Shown here piece after piece: positions 29,924 through 39,526 of a DNA stretch of 64,000 nucleotides. A program made the position numbers and the translations under genes. Location: contig NZ_CP011477.1 of the NCBI RefSeq assembly GCF_001010805.1, positions 2,185,001 through 2,249,000 on the forward strand, read 5' to 3'. Source of the stretch: Spongiibacter sp. IMCC21906 (GTDB lineage Bacteria > Pseudomonadota > Gammaproteobacteria > Pseudomonadales > Spongiibacteraceae). Numbering within the stretch: the stretch's first letter is position 1; every line of letters starts with the position of its first letter. Under the pieces are notes generated by a model that did no database searches, had not been told where the DNA came from, and was given only the letters and a program-made list of their open reading frames with translations.

Positions 29924-30733
29924 ATGCGCAAACCATCTTTAAAATACCTGCTGGGTGCCCTGCTGCTCTCAAGCATTTCGCTATCAAGCTTGGCGGCGGA
30001 TCGAGAATTCCAGATAGACCTGATCGTGTTTGCCAACAACAACTCAAACGCCGCCTTTTCTGAAAGCTGGCCTGATAACCTGCGCCTGCGCTATCCCAAT
30101 AACTGGGTGCAACTGCCTGGCAGTGGTGGCAAAAATAACACATTGACCCGAGTTGACGCGCCCTCACCAGAGTTTGCCGACGTCCTCAAGTCCATGCGTT
30201 TGTCATCCCGTTATCGCACCCTGTTTCAAGGTAGCTGGCGGCAAACACTGAAGAATCGACGTAGTGCCCCTGCTATTTTAATTGAAGGCGGTGACCGTCA
30301 AGGCGAGCACTACGAGCTGGAAGGTTACGTCAAAGTGGCGGTAGAACGTTATTTATACCTGGACACCAATCTCTGGTTTAGCCGTTTTGGCGATGGTAAA
30401 GGCGACTTCTACCTGCCCAGACAACCCTACCGTTTCAGCGGCCAAGAAGAGACCGAGCCAGATTTTGATACCCTAACCGCTCGCCCCGAAGACAGCAGCG
30501 AGTATCAAGACGATTACCAGCAGTTTGTAGAACAAAATCCGCAACTTCAGGAAAAGCAGCGTTACGGCGCCAGTAATACGCCCATCGCCCGAATTGTGGT
30601 AATGGATCAGCTTCGCCGGCTCCGCAGCAATGAAGTGCATTTTCTGGATCACCCACTGTTTGGCGTATTGGTTATGATCACCAACGTCGATGACCTCCCC
30701 CCAGTGGATGCGCAAACCCAAATCAGTCCGTAA
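29924..30733 (+). CDS. csiV: CsiV family peptidoglycan-binding protein
   Basis: The 269-residue product has a cleavable signal peptide ([19 protein letters not shown]) and so is periplasmic. The mature start FQIDLIVFANN, the LEGYVKVAVERYLYLDTNLWF segment and the ending LDHPLFGVLVMI fit the CsiV family. In Vibrio cholerae CsiV binds peptidoglycan and activates PBP1A via LpoA. Its location immediately after mfd is a conserved arrangement in related gammaproteobacteria. Function here is by family membership only. Confidence 0.8.
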   Translation: MRKPSLKYLLGALLLSSISLSSLAADREFQIDLIVFANNNSNAAFSESWPDNLRLRYPNNWVQLPGSGGKNNTLTRVDAPSPEFADVLKSMRLSSRYRTLFQGSWRQTLKNRRSAPAILIEGGDRQGEHYELEGYVKVAVERYLYLDTNLWFSRFGDGKGDFYLPRQPYRFSGQEETEPDFDTLTARPEDSSEYQDDYQQFVEQNPQLQEKQRYGASNTPIARIVVMDQLRRLRSNEVHFLDHPLFGVLVMITNVDDLPPVDAQTQISP

Positions 30734-30754
30734 ACCTTAAAATAAACGTATTAA

Positions 30755-31510
30755 TCAATCCATTTTGGCCAGTGCACAGATCGCACCGGCCAAAATCGTT
30801 TTCACTTTTTCCATACCCGTATTCAGCACCAAAGTAATATCGTCCATGGTAATCAGCTCGTCGCTCTCACCTGCCGCGGGATTCACCACCAAACACAAAG
30901 ATGCGTAATCCATCGCCAGCTCTCTAGCCAACGCTGCTTCTGGCATGCCAGTCATGCCTACCAGGTCATTACCGTCTTTAGCGAGCCGCCTAATCTCCGC
31001 TGCAGTTTCTAAACGCGGGCCCTGGGTCGCCGCATACACGCCACCATCAACCATGGGTATCTCAGCTGTTAGCCCTGCCGCCAGCAAACGCTCTCGCAAA
31101 GGCTGCGAATAGGGATAGCTGAAATCGATATGTTCAACCTGACCATCCTCACCATCAAAATAGGTATGCTCCCTGCCCCAGGTGTAGTCATTGATCTGAT
31201 CGGGAACGGCAATCACCTCTGCCCCATAACGCGTGCCTATTCCGCCCACTGCATTGACTGCCAACACCTGTTTGACGCCCAGTGAATGAAGGGCATACAG
31301 GTTGGCGCGATAATTTATTTTGTGGGGCGGAATAGAATGCTTGCCGCCATGACGAGGCAGAAATAAAAACTCCACCCCTTGATACCTCAGCGCTTGCAGT
31401 TCAGCACTGGGAGAACCATAAGGGGTGTTAATCTTACGGGCCTTGCCAAACTCTAGCCCCGGCCAATCACATAAGCCTGTACCACCAACAACTGCCACTT
31501 TATGCCGCAT
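30755..31510 (-). CDS. S-methyl-5'-thioinosine phosphorylase (MTAP/PNP family)
   Basis: This 251-residue phosphorylase belongs to the MTAP branch of the purine nucleoside phosphorylases. Visible motifs are GGTGLCDWPG (phosphate binding), FLPRHGGKHSIPPHKINYRANLYAL-type active-site sequence, VNAVGGIG, and GPRLETAAEIR followed by GMTGMPEAALA. Pseudomonas has S-methyl-5'-thioinosine phosphorylase at this place next to mfd, so that specificity is favoured over methylthioadenosine, but residues alone do not settle it. Its 3' end contains a 9-bp hairpin (30762-30796). An RBS GAGGAAA precedes ATG 31510. Confidence 0.85.
   Translation of the reverse strand: MRHKVAVVGGTGLCDWPGLEFGKARKINTPYGSPSAELQALRYQGVEFLFLPRHGGKHSIPPHKINYRANLYALHSLGVKQVLAVNAVGGIGTRYGAEVIAVPDQINDYTWGREHTYFDGEDGQVEHIDFSYPYSQPLRERLLAAGLTAEIPMVDGGVYAATQGPRLETAAEIRRLAKDGNDLVGMTGMPEAALARELAMDYASLCLVVNPAAGESDELITMDDITLVLNTGMEKVKTILAGAICALAKMD
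30762..30796. terminator. Possible bidirectional terminator between csiV and the phosphorylase
   Basis: A perfect 9-bp stem ATTTTGGCC/GGCCAAAAT lies within the last codons of the phosphorylase gene. On the plus strand it is followed by CGTTTTCACTTTTT, which could end csiV transcription. Confidence 0.4.
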
Positions 31511-31547
31511 TACTTTTCCTCATTATCTAACTGACTGACTAGCTGTC

Positions 31548-32672
31548 TCATTGTCCAGTCGTCGGCTGCGTTGCAGTCTCGGCCATGTCTCGCTCAATTT
31601 GCACCGGGTCGAGTTTCACCGTCGTTGTTGGGAACGCGACGTCCGCACCCTGTTCATGAATAATATCCATTATCCTCAGTAGAATTTCTTGCTTGATCGC
31701 GTGATATTCCACCCAATCCCGGGTCTTGGTAAAGGTATAGATAAAAAAGTCCAAGGATGAGGCGTTGTATTTATTAAAATTCACGATCAGGGTTCGGCCT
31801 AAATCAATTTCACTATGATTTTCTAACATAGACCTGACCCGAGAAATAATATCAGGCATCAATGCGGCATCTTGATAGCGAAGGCCAATGGTTTCATAGA
31901 TCCGCCGGTTTAACATTCGCGAAGGGTTTTCTACTGCAATTTGCGCAAATATGGCGTTGGGCACATACAAAGGCCGCATATCAAAGGTTCTTATCCGGGT
32001 CAGGCGCCAACCAATATTTTCTACGGTCCCTTCAATTTCCTTATCGGGCGAACGCACCCATTCCCCCACGGAAAAAGGCCGGTCCAGATAAATCATCAAG
32101 CCACCAAAGAAGTTAGATAACAAATCTTTGGCGGCAAACCCCACCGCTATACCGCCAATACCGCCAAAAGCCAGCACCCCAGAAATGCTGTAACCCAGGT
32201 TTTGCAGCACCATTAATCCCGCAACAATAATCACCGCAGTACGCACCAATTTGCCAAGCGCCATCACCGTCGTCTGATCTACAGGTTCATCGGATTTACG
32301 ATAATCCTCAGACAACAATCGCTTTTCTATTTGCCGTACTAGTGACACCAAAAACCAGGAGAGAATGAGCACCACGCCAACGCCGCGAACCGAACCAAAG
32401 ATCGAAAAAATCTCCGCCTCGCTGGAACGCTCAAGCAACGCCAATACATAGCTTGCACCCACTGCCCAGATCATCAATATGATTGGACGCCGACTTGCCT
32501 CAAGCAAGGCATCGTCCCAAAGGTTGTGGGTTGCCTCAAACTTCACCGCCAACCGGCGTAAAAGAATCGTCACCAACAAATTAATAGTGAGTACTGCCAA
32601 CACCGCTAAAATTGCCTCGCCCAACCACGGGTACTCCTCGGGCTGGGACTCTGACCACCACTGCAAAAGCAT
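31548..32672 (-). CDS. MscS-family mechanosensitive channel
   Basis: This 374-residue protein has four N-terminal membrane helices, starting with AILAVLAVLTINLLVTILLRRL. The MscS pore-type helix runs GVLAFGGIGGIAVGFAAKDLLSNFFGG, and the beta domain has GEWVRSPDKEIEGTVENIGWR. The C-terminal region is short. The layout resembles the YbdG/MscM-like small channels rather than long MscK types. Such channels release solutes on hypo-osmotic shock. An AGAGGT site precedes ATG 32672. Confidence 0.88.
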   Translation of the reverse strand: MLLQWWSESQPEEYPWLGEAILAVLAVLTINLLVTILLRRLAVKFEATHNLWDDALLEASRRPIILMIWAVGASYVLALLERSSEAEIFSIFGSVRGVGVVLILSWFLVSLVRQIEKRLLSEDYRKSDEPVDQTTVMALGKLVRTAVIIVAGLMVLQNLGYSISGVLAFGGIGGIAVGFAAKDLLSNFFGGLMIYLDRPFSVGEWVRSPDKEIEGTVENIGWRLTRIRTFDMRPLYVPNAIFAQIAVENPSRMLNRRIYETIGLRYQDAALMPDIISRVRSMLENHSEIDLGRTLIVNFNKYNASSLDFFIYTFTKTRDWVEYHAIKQEILLRIMDIIHEQGADVAFPTTTVKLDPVQIERDMAETATQPTTGQ

Positions 32673-32953
32673 GTCGACTTACCTCTTTATCTCGCTGGGA
32701 AGCATAGAATAGCGCCCCCGAATAGACGGAATCATTTCTAAAGCCCGCCAATATATAAAAAACTGGCCTAAAAAACCTCATTCAATTGAGCAAGCAAGCT
32801 ATAACTTCTATTTTTATAACATGCACTTAGCTAAACAAAACCAAAACTCTCTTGGCAAGCAAGATAGCGGCGGCTCCACAGCTCGGAAAAATACATACTA
32901 GACAGGGGAGCTTGAAATGTTAGCTTTGTGGAAGGCTTATCGGAGGTGACAGC

Positions 32954-33274
32954 ATGGCAACAATAAGACCCCAAGTCGGTAATTGGTATAAAGAATTGGA
33001 TATGGGACAGACGTTCGAAGTCGTTGCTATCGACGACGATTCCGCAACAATAGAAGCCCAGCTTATTGATGGCGAACTCTGCGAATACGATTTAGACAGT
33101 TGGCGCCAACTCAACCTGGAAAATATCGAAGAGCCTGAAGATTGGCGGAACGCCTTTGAACTCAGTGACGACGATTATCGGCACCTTGATGACACGATCA
33201 TCCCCGAGAGTTGGAACAGCCCCATAAACGAAATTGAAACAGACGTGATAAACGGCATTCTCGACGATTATTAA
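32954..33274 (+). CDS. Conserved hypothetical acidic protein (DUF6763-like)
   Basis: This 106-residue, strongly acidic cytoplasmic protein has no signal peptide or membrane segment. It begins RPQVGNWYKELDMGQTFEVVAID, a beta-rich segment, and contains LDSWRQLNLENIEEPEDWRNAF. It resembles small proteins classed as DUF6763 in marine gammaproteobacteria; that family assignment is from memory. A perfect GGAGGTGA ribosome-binding site lies 5 nt before the start, which argues for good expression. Function is unknown. Confidence 0.7.
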   Translation: MATIRPQVGNWYKELDMGQTFEVVAIDDDSATIEAQLIDGELCEYDLDSWRQLNLENIEEPEDWRNAFELSDDDYRHLDDTIIPESWNSPINEIETDVINGILDDY

Positions 33275-33555
33275 ATTGCGTCGGCTCCGCGTCGTCCATG
33301 CTGCCCGCGCAACTGGCGGGCAGCAGCTTGCATAATCGATGTTTCAAGCCTTTGACAGGCATAGAACATTCCTTTTTTACCAGTCGGTTGTCCCCGCCTT
33401 AACGCCCTTTTGTTGATCTGCATTGACCATGATCGCTAAGACATCAGCAAATGCAGCTGTTGTCGTTATATTCACAACATCACTTCATATATTCCCAAGC
33501 CTTTATCCCATCCCTGTGAGCTATTTCGCTTAGATTATCTTTTAACTCACAAAAC
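33275..33555. other. Gene-free stretch upstream of lexA
   Basis: The 335-bp gap to lexA starts with a 10-bp perfect hairpin, TGCTGCCCGC/GCGGGCAGCA (33299-33325), with no T-run after it. It may end transcription of the upstream small gene. The remainder is unremarkable until the lexA promoter, listed separately. Confidence 0.5.
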
Positions 33556-33607
33556 TTGCACAGCACAAAATACTGTATATACTCACAGTTACTGTATAGA
33601 TAACCAG
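33556..33607 (+). promoter_or_regulatory. lexA promoter with SOS box(es)
   Basis: The -35 TTGCAC (33556-33561) and -10 TATACT (33578-33583) are 16 bp apart. A LexA box CTGTATATACTCACAG (33573-33588) covers the -10. A second imperfect box CTGTATAGATAACCAG (33592-33607) follows directly, as in E. coli lexA, which also has two boxes. This arrangement predicts autorepression. Confidence 0.9.
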
Positions 33608-33618
33608 ACATGGAAAAT

Positions 33619-34221
33619 ATGGAAAAGTTAACTGCAAGACAAGCTCAAGTATTGCAACTGATCCGGGACCATATTGATGAAACCGGCTACCCCCCTACTC
33701 GGGCCGATATCGCCAAGGAGCTGGGATTTCGCTCACCCAATGCAGCGGAAGAACATTTAAAAGCCCTCGCCAGAAAAGGCGCAATTGAAATTATTGCGGG
33801 CGCCTCCAGAGGCATACGGCTACCAGAATCACAGGGTATCCCGGTGGTTGGCCGGGTCGCGGCGGGCAACCCGATATTAGCCGAGCAAAACATTGAAGAT
33901 TACTGCGATATGCCTGCCTCGATATTTTCGCCAAGCGCTGACTACTTTCTTCGGGTTCAGGGCGACAGCATGATCAATGTCGGTATATTCGATAATGATC
34001 TTCTTGCAGTACATAGCTGCAATACCGCATTAAACGGTCAAATTGTTGTGGCACGTATTGACGATGAAGTGACCGTTAAACGTTTCAAACAGCACAAGAG
34101 CAAATATCAAATCAGTCTCTTTGCCGAAAACGACGATTATGCGCCCATTGAAGTTGATTTGCGGGAACAGGATTTTGCCATCGAAGGTTTAAGTGTTGGC
34201 GTATTGCGCCGGGGGAATTAA
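33619..34221 (+). CDS. lexA: SOS regulator LexA
   Basis: LexA represses the SOS regulon until RecA filaments trigger its self-cleavage. From ATG 33619 it is 200 residues. An N-terminal winged helix reads [14 protein letters not shown] and [15 protein letters not shown]. The cleavage bond is Ala82-Gly83 (VAAGNP), with catalytic Ser117 (GDSM) and Lys154 (TVKRF). These are all offset by two from E. coli numbering. An upstream ATG at 33610 is in frame, but the family N-terminus and a GGAAA site favour 33619. It is followed 2 bp later by sulA. Confidence 0.97.
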   Translation: MEKLTARQAQVLQLIRDHIDETGYPPTRADIAKELGFRSPNAAEEHLKALARKGAIEIIAGASRGIRLPESQGIPVVGRVAAGNPILAEQNIEDYCDMPASIFSPSADYFLRVQGDSMINVGIFDNDLLAVHSCNTALNGQIVVARIDDEVTVKRFKQHKSKYQISLFAENDDYAPIEVDLREQDFAIEGLSVGVLRRGN

Positions 34222-34223
34222 GC

Positions 34224-34649
34224 ATGCAACAAGTCGAGCAATTATCGCTTTATCAAGATATCCAACCTGCCAACACCATAGCAACCGAGAATGGCAGCCT
34301 TAACGAAATTCGTTTATCAGGTAACGGCCACTTAGCCCGATCACTCCTTGCCGGCATGCTGTTGGAGCTCAGTGGACGTTCCAATGATCGCTGGCTGTGC
34401 TGGGTAGCTCAACGCCCCCTCAAGCCGCTTTTAGATGCGGGTGCCAGTCTTCGCGGCCAACGAATTTTGCAGGTTACGGCCAATACGGACACGCTTTGCA
34501 AGATCACCTGCAGAGCCCTAGAAAGCGGACGTAGCCACACTGTCGCCGTGTTAATCGAGAATGAGTTAAGTGATGAGCAGCGTCAGAAATTAAGTGCAGC
34601 AGCCAAAGCGGGCAGCGCCGAGTGCTTAATAATCAGGATGCAGAAATGA
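34224..34649 (+). CDS. sulA: SOS cell division inhibitor SulA-like protein
   Basis: This 141-residue protein lies directly behind lexA, the arrangement known from Pseudomonas, where SulA blocks FtsZ polymerisation during SOS. It has the RecA-like fold pattern of the family: SLNEIRLSGNGHLARSLLAGMLLEL, DRWLCWVAQRPLK, then VLQVT-type strand and SHTVAVLIENELSDEQ. Sequence similarity is weaker than for LexA, so context carries part of the call. It shares the LexA-controlled promoter. Confidence 0.85.
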   Translation: MQQVEQLSLYQDIQPANTIATENGSLNEIRLSGNGHLARSLLAGMLLELSGRSNDRWLCWVAQRPLKPLLDAGASLRGQRILQVTANTDTLCKITCRALESGRSHTVAVLIENELSDEQRQKLSAAAKAGSAECLIIRMQK

Positions 34650-34663
34650 CGCTAAGATTTTGA

Positions 34664-34930
34664 TTAATGAAGGGTTTTTGACTCGGAATCCAAACTTGCC
34701 AGCTCTTCCTCTTCGTCATTATCTTCCAGCGCAGTTTCATCATCCATCACTGCGGCAGCCTCTAAACCAGCCTGAACCATTGCCCTAGCGACTTCTAAAC
34801 AAGAACCAGGAATATTGCGACGCGTTTCATCAGAAAATTGGATAACCAACAAAGGTTTATCATCACCCTCTGCCTTTTGCAGAACGATGTCGCCGTTTGC
34901 TAATTCCACCAATTCTAAATATGAAAGCAC
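34664..34930 (-). CDS. Conserved hypothetical acidic protein
   Basis: This small 88-residue protein has an acidic C-terminus (EDNDEEEELASLDSE). Its N-terminal core (YLELVELANGDIVLQKAE, LLVIQFSDETRRNIPG) looks like a compact beta domain. A small hypothetical gene occupies the same place between sulA and topA in Pseudomonas. The start is GTG with AAGGAA 8 nt upstream. Convergent with sulA. Function unknown. Confidence 0.7.
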   Translation of the reverse strand: MLSYLELVELANGDIVLQKAEGDDKPLLVIQFSDETRRNIPGSCLEVARAMVQAGLEAAAVMDDETALEDNDEEEELASLDSESKTLH

Positions 34931-35111
34931 AAAAAAATTCCTTGCTCGCAGAGGCCCCTCAATCAGGCGCGGTAATGGCTAGTGTAACAAATGCAGGGCC
35001 GGGGCTGCCAACGTCAATTAAAATCGTATGCCGTTTTTTATAACGACAGCCTGTTAGCAACTGGCAGACGACGAAAAACAATGGTCTTGCTAAAAGCCAG
35101 CATCCTCCATA

Positions 35112-35597
35112 TCAGTATTCCATTAGTGTCGCCCGGTGGCGGGCAATCAAGCTGTTGAGTTCTTCTAGCCATTCCTCTAACTCCCCTGCGCCCTGCGAAT
35201 GGGTTGCCAGAGAGTCTTTCGCAATCAACCCAGATACTTCGACGGTCACTGCGGCGCCAGGATGATTTATAAATCGTTCGCTGACCATAGCCCGAAGCCA
35301 CGGCGTGTGACGCTCTCTGTCAGCAAGCTCAAGTAATTCCGGTGGTAGCTCACTGGCCTTAAAGTCACAAGCAAAATAATCCCCTTTGGGCAGCTGCTGA
35401 GGAAATTTAGGTTGCTGCGTTAGCATATCAGCAAGGTGGGCGCGGTAACTTAGTTGTAACTGCCACACCACGGCATCGGCCATCGCTCTCGCATAATGGC
35501 CGCCCCAGCGTGCTTCTGGCTCTTGATCCAGAGACGTGAGAAATTGCTTGGCAAAATGTAGGTGCAGATTACACTGCCCCCGATAAGACTCTCTCAT
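35112..35597 (-). CDS. DUF6586-type hypothetical protein
   Basis: This 161-residue soluble, mostly helical protein has the segments CNLHLHFAKQFLTSL, WGGHYARAMADAVVWQLQLSYRAHLADML and ELEEWLEELNSLIARHRATL. It corresponds by position to the uncharacterised protein next to topA in Pseudomonas (DUF6586, from memory). No catalytic motif is recognised. It lies 63 bp downstream of topA's stop on the same strand and could be co-transcribed with it. Confidence 0.7.
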   Translation of the reverse strand: MRESYRGQCNLHLHFAKQFLTSLDQEPEARWGGHYARAMADAVVWQLQLSYRAHLADMLTQQPKFPQQLPKGDYFACDFKASELPPELLELADRERHTPWLRAMVSERFINHPGAAVTVEVSGLIAKDSLATHSQGAGELEEWLEELNSLIARHRATLMEY

Positions 35598-35660
35598 TGA
35601 CGTTTCCCAGCCATTTTTAGCGCAATGATTTTGGTTAGCACCAGGTGATTTGGGTAAGCG

Positions 35661-38333
35661 CTATGATTTCGCTGACTTCTTAGCTTTGGCTTTTGTCGCC
35701 TTTTCTTTCACCACCCATTTGCCACCAGTATAAAATGCCGACCAGCCAGATGGCTTGCCATCTACCTCAGACTGAACATATTGCTCTTTGGTCTTGCGGC
35801 TGTAGCGGATCACCGTATCGCGGCCTTCATTGTCTTGAGCCGGAGCAGAAAACAAAAAAGTATACTTTGGATCGATTTCGTTTTTGTGGGGCAGAATTTC
35901 TTTCACCCTTGGCGCGCGGGTTTCCCGATTACGCGGAAAGCCACTGGCGGCAAGAAACAATCCAGACGCCCCATCTCTCAGCACATAATGATCGTCTACC
36001 TTGTCACATTGCAGCTCGGGCATATCCACCGGATCCATCTTTGGTGGTGCTGCTTCGCCACTTCTCAACAGTTTTCGCGTATTTTTACAGCTTTCGCTGG
36101 TACAACCAAAATACTTGCCAAACCGGCCTGTCTTAAGCTGCATTTCTGCACCACATTTGTCGCATTCAAGGGTTGGCCCCTCATAACCCTTGATTTTGAA
36201 ACTGCCTTTTTCTATTTCGTAGCCCGAACAATCCGGGTTGTTGCCACAAATATGCAGTTTGCGACTTTCATCAATTAAATAGCTTTCCATTGCCGTGTTA
36301 CAGATCTTACAGCGCTGCTTGCTCCGTAATACCTTGGACTCCGCTTCTTCGTCTTCACTATCAATGCTGACAAAGTCGTCGCCAGTTACCAGGTTGATCG
36401 TTTTTTTACAGCGCTCTTTGGGCGGCAGCGCGTAACCCGAACAGCCAAGAAAAACGCCCGTGCTTGCGGTACGAATCTGCATGGGCCGACCACAGGTAGG
36501 ACACTCAATATCCGTGCCGGTAGGCTGATTATTGCGCATGCCTTCGCTATCATCTTGCTCGGCTTTTTCTAGCGCTTTTTGAAACTCGCTGTAAAACTCA
36601 TCCAAGAGCTTTTTCCAGTCTTTGCCGCCCGAGGCGACAATATCCAGCGACTCTTCCATACGGGCAGTAAAGCTGAAGTCCAGCAGATTACTGAAGCTCT
36701 CTACGAGGCGATCGGTGACAATATCGCCCATTTTTTCTGCATAAAACCGGCGGTTTTCAACTTTGACGTAACCCCGGTCCTGGATCGTGGAGATAATGGA
36801 GGCGTAAGTAGACGGCCGACCAATACCGCGTTTCTCAAGTTCTTTAACCAATGCCGCTTCAGAGTAGCGCGGTGCAGGCTTGGTGAAATGCTGGCTGGGG
36901 TCAAGCTTGACCAGAGCCAGCTGGTCGCCAATTTTTACATCGGGTAGCACTTGGTCTTCGTCTTTCTTGCTTTGCATAGGCGGCTGTACCGCCATAAAGC
37001 CATCAAAACGCACTACCCGGCCCCGGGTCCGCAATTCAAAGTCACCCGCGGTTACCACAATAGAGGTGCTGGTAAATTCAGCTTGCGCCATCTGGCAGGC
37101 TACAAACTGCCGCCAGATTAAGGTGTACAAACGCTCAGCATCTCGCTCCATTCCCGAAAGCTGGGTTGGCTCCACATTCACATCAGAAGGACGAATAGCT
37201 TCGTGAGCTTCCTGAGCCCCCTCTTTACTACTGTAAGACAGTGGCGATTCAGGCAAATAAGGTTTGCTAAAGTGCTCCGAAATATAATCTCGGCACGCCG
37301 CGACAGCGTCCTGACTCAAGTTTGTCGAGTCGGTACGCATATAAGTAATGTAACCCGCCTCATAAAGCCGCTGAGCCATCATCATGGTCTTTTTGACACC
37401 AAAGCCCAGCCTGGTGCTGGCGGCCTGCTGTAGCGTCGAGGTGATGTACGGCGCAGAAGGTTTGGATTTGGTTGGTTTATCTTCTCGACCCGATACAACA
37501 AAGTCATTGGCTTGCAGCGCACTCACTGCAGCCATGGTGTCAGCTTCATTACTGGGGCGGAAGTTGTCTTTACCCTGCTTTTTAACTTCTAAGCGCAATT
37601 CGCCAGCACTGGCTTTTGTATCAGCAAAGACCTGCCAATACTCATCGGGGACAAAGGCGCGGATTTCTTTTTCCCGCTCAACAATCAACCGCACCGCAAC
37701 GGATTGGACCCGCCCTGCGGATAAACCCCGGGCAATTTTTGCCCATAGTAGCGGTGACACCATATAACCCACTACCCGGTCTAAAAAGCGGCGTGCTTGC
37801 TGGGCGTTAACGCGATCTATATCAAGTTCTGTGGGGTGCTCAAAGGCTTCTTTAATGGCCTTTTTGGTGATTTCGTTGAAAACAACCCGCCGATAACGAT
37901 TATTGTCGCCGCCAATGGCTTCACGTAAATGCCATGCGATGGCCTCTCCTTCTCTATCCAAATCCGTTGCCAGATAGATGTGGTCAGCATTTTCGGCGAG
38001 CTTTTTCAGCTCATTCACGACTTTTTCTTTACCGGGCAGAATTTCGTAATGGGCGCTCCAGTCGCGTTCTGGGTCAACGCCCATTCTAGCCACCAACTGC
38101 TGCTTGGCCTTTTTCTTTTTATGAATCACTTTTTGCTCAGGCGACAGTTTGCGGGTTTCCGCCGCAGCCTTTGCTCGCGCCTTGGGGTCCACAGCTTTGC
38201 TGCTGGCGCTGCCACTGGTCGGCAAATCCCGAATGTGCCCAATGCTGGACTTCACAATAAAGTCTGCACCGAGGTATTTGTTTATTGTCTTCGCCTTGGC
38301 TGGCGACTCCACAATAACAAGAGATTTCCCCAT
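35661..38333 (-). CDS. topA: DNA topoisomerase I
   Basis: TopA relaxes negative supercoils through a 5'-phosphotyrosine intermediate. The 890-residue protein starts with the TOPRIM domain ([34 protein letters not shown]). The active-site tyrosine is in [14 protein letters not shown] near residue 330, and the toroid is closed by [22 protein letters not shown]-terminal zinc ribbons have [16 protein letters not shown] and CDKCGAEM cysteine pairs, followed by a lysine-rich tail. Length and layout match Pseudomonas TopA. An AGAAGGA site precedes ATG 38333. Confidence 0.97.
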   Translation of the reverse strand: MGKSLVIVESPAKAKTINKYLGADFIVKSSIGHIRDLPTSGSASSKAVDPKARAKAAAETRKLSPEQKVIHKKKKAKQQLVARMGVDPERDWSAHYEILPGKEKVVNELKKLAENADHIYLATDLDREGEAIAWHLREAIGGDNNRYRRVVFNEITKKAIKEAFEHPTELDIDRVNAQQARRFLDRVVGYMVSPLLWAKIARGLSAGRVQSVAVRLIVEREKEIRAFVPDEYWQVFADTKASAGELRLEVKKQGKDNFRPSNEADTMAAVSALQANDFVVSGREDKPTKSKPSAPYITSTLQQAASTRLGFGVKKTMMMAQRLYEAGYITYMRTDSTNLSQDAVAACRDYISEHFSKPYLPESPLSYSSKEGAQEAHEAIRPSDVNVEPTQLSGMERDAERLYTLIWRQFVACQMAQAEFTSTSIVVTAGDFELRTRGRVVRFDGFMAVQPPMQSKKDEDQVLPDVKIGDQLALVKLDPSQHFTKPAPRYSEAALVKELEKRGIGRPSTYASIISTIQDRGYVKVENRRFYAEKMGDIVTDRLVESFSNLLDFSFTARMEESLDIVASGGKDWKKLLDEFYSEFQKALEKAEQDDSEGMRNNQPTGTDIECPTCGRPMQIRTASTGVFLGCSGYALPPKERCKKTINLVTGDDFVSIDSEDEEAESKVLRSKQRCKICNTAMESYLIDESRKLHICGNNPDCSGYEIEKGSFKIKGYEGPTLECDKCGAEMQLKTGRFGKYFGCTSESCKNTRKLLRSGEAAPPKMDPVDMPELQCDKVDDHYVLRDGASGLFLAASGFPRNRETRAPRVKEILPHKNEIDPKYTFLFSAPAQDNEGRDTVIRYSRKTKEQYVQSEVDGKPSGWSAFYTGGKWVVKEKATKAKAKKSAKS

Positions 38334-38450
38334 ATTGTCCTTCTAAAATCTGTAAAACGGATGAAAGCCAGAAGCTGGCGAGGCGACATATATAAGTGTT
38401 CAAAATCCGGGGGTCAAGGATAATTACGCAATTTAGCGCTTACAACAAAG

Positions 38451-38687
38451 TTACAAAGCACCTTCTAAGTCGCTATTAACATACTTAAATCTATCAATTT
38501 TTTCCCCATCAAACTCAACAGATTCTAAAAACATATTCAACGGCCGCACCCACAGCTCTCTGCTACCATACAAGGGCCGGTAGACCGCTAGCAGCTCATC
38601 GGTTTCGCTATGCCGAGACACACCATAAACCTCATAAAAGCCACCCTTATAATGCTGATATTTACCGCGCTTTAACTCTTTAGTCAT
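38451..38687 (-). CDS. DUF1653 family protein
   Basis: This 78-residue protein has the DUF1653 pattern: a GKYQHYKGGFYEVYGVSRHSET opening followed by LLAVYRPLYGSRELWVRPLNMF. The family is small, beta-rich and functionally uncharacterised. A DUF1653-like gene also neighbours topA in Pseudomonas. It is probably transcribed separately from topA, which starts 117 bp further on. Confidence 0.82.
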   Translation of the reverse strand: MTKELKRGKYQHYKGGFYEVYGVSRHSETDELLAVYRPLYGSRELWVRPLNMFLESVEFDGEKIDRFKYVNSDLEGAL

Positions 38688-38731
38688 TGCGACTCCCCAG
38701 CTTAAGCATATTTAAAGAACCTCTGTACAAT

Positions 38732-39211
38732 CTAGCCACTTTCCAACTTACCTTCTCTTACAATCATTTCCAGCAGGTCAGCAAGGTCTTCGACAGTGTC
38801 TTTGTTAGCACTGCGTTCTCGCCAATAAAGGCTTAGACCTACACCGGTATATTCCAACAGCTCCGCGTCGGCTGGGAACTTGTTTTGCAAAGAACTGAGG
38901 AGTGGCTGCAGCGGCGACGATTCGGCCAAGGCATCGGCCTCAACTTCATCACAAGGCTTTAACCAGTACTTCCATCCCTGACCTGGTTTGCGATTATGAA
39001 TAGGCCGGGTGTAGCTCACCACCCGCTCCTGGGCCTCCCGCCGAACCCGTTGCCGCCGTGTTTGTGGCAGCGTGGTGACACGTACCTGAATACCTCGCAG
39101 GCGTGCTGCTTCGCGAATTCGCGTTTGACGCTGTTGTCTTGGGCTGGGCAGTATCCAAATTATCGGCGCTAGCATAAAAGCAATAACAGCAATGCCAATC
39201 AACCAAGCCAT
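38732..39211 (-). CDS. Hypothetical membrane-anchored protein
   Basis: The 159-residue product has one N-terminal membrane helix (WLIGIAVIAFMLAPIIWILP) followed directly by a basic stretch (SPRQQRQTRIREAARLRG), so the bulk is probably cytoplasmic. The remainder is hydrophilic, with YTRPIHNRKPGQGWKYWLKP and a C-terminal acidic helix. No domain is recognised. It precedes the uspA region in the opposite orientation. Confidence 0.65.
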   Translation of the reverse strand: MAWLIGIAVIAFMLAPIIWILPSPRQQRQTRIREAARLRGIQVRVTTLPQTRRQRVRREAQERVVSYTRPIHNRKPGQGWKYWLKPCDEVEADALAESSPLQPLLSSLQNKFPADAELLEYTGVGLSLYWRERSANKDTVEDLADLLEMIVREGKLESG

Positions 39212-39526
39212 GTCGTATTTCTCCCTAGCATATCTAATTTCCTTTTTACTCGGTGGACAAAAAGCTGGGGCGGTATCCTAAACGCTGATGTAGAATTTCT
39301 GTAAGTATTTAGTCGTAAACTTGAGGGCTAGAACGCATCTTTTTTTGAAAACGGCTAAGAATGTATTTAACGTGGAATTTGCTGACCCTTACTGCGGTCA
39401 TAGCTAAAGGCGTGATTATTGACCCGGAGCCACCCGCAACGGTAGACCCATATTACCTAGCAACGTTTTACCTACCAACGTTGCATAACGACTTAATTGC
39501 AGACTTATAAATAAGGGGGACACATT
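39212..39526. other. Gene-free divergent gap with a short tandem repeat
   Basis: The 315-bp gap separates the membrane-anchored protein gene from uspA. Two copies of ACCTAsCAACGTT (39455-39467 and 39470-39482, one mismatch, 15-bp period) lie about 45 bp before uspA and could be an operator. An AAGGGGGA ribosome-binding site precedes uspA. Nothing else is evident. Confidence 0.45.
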
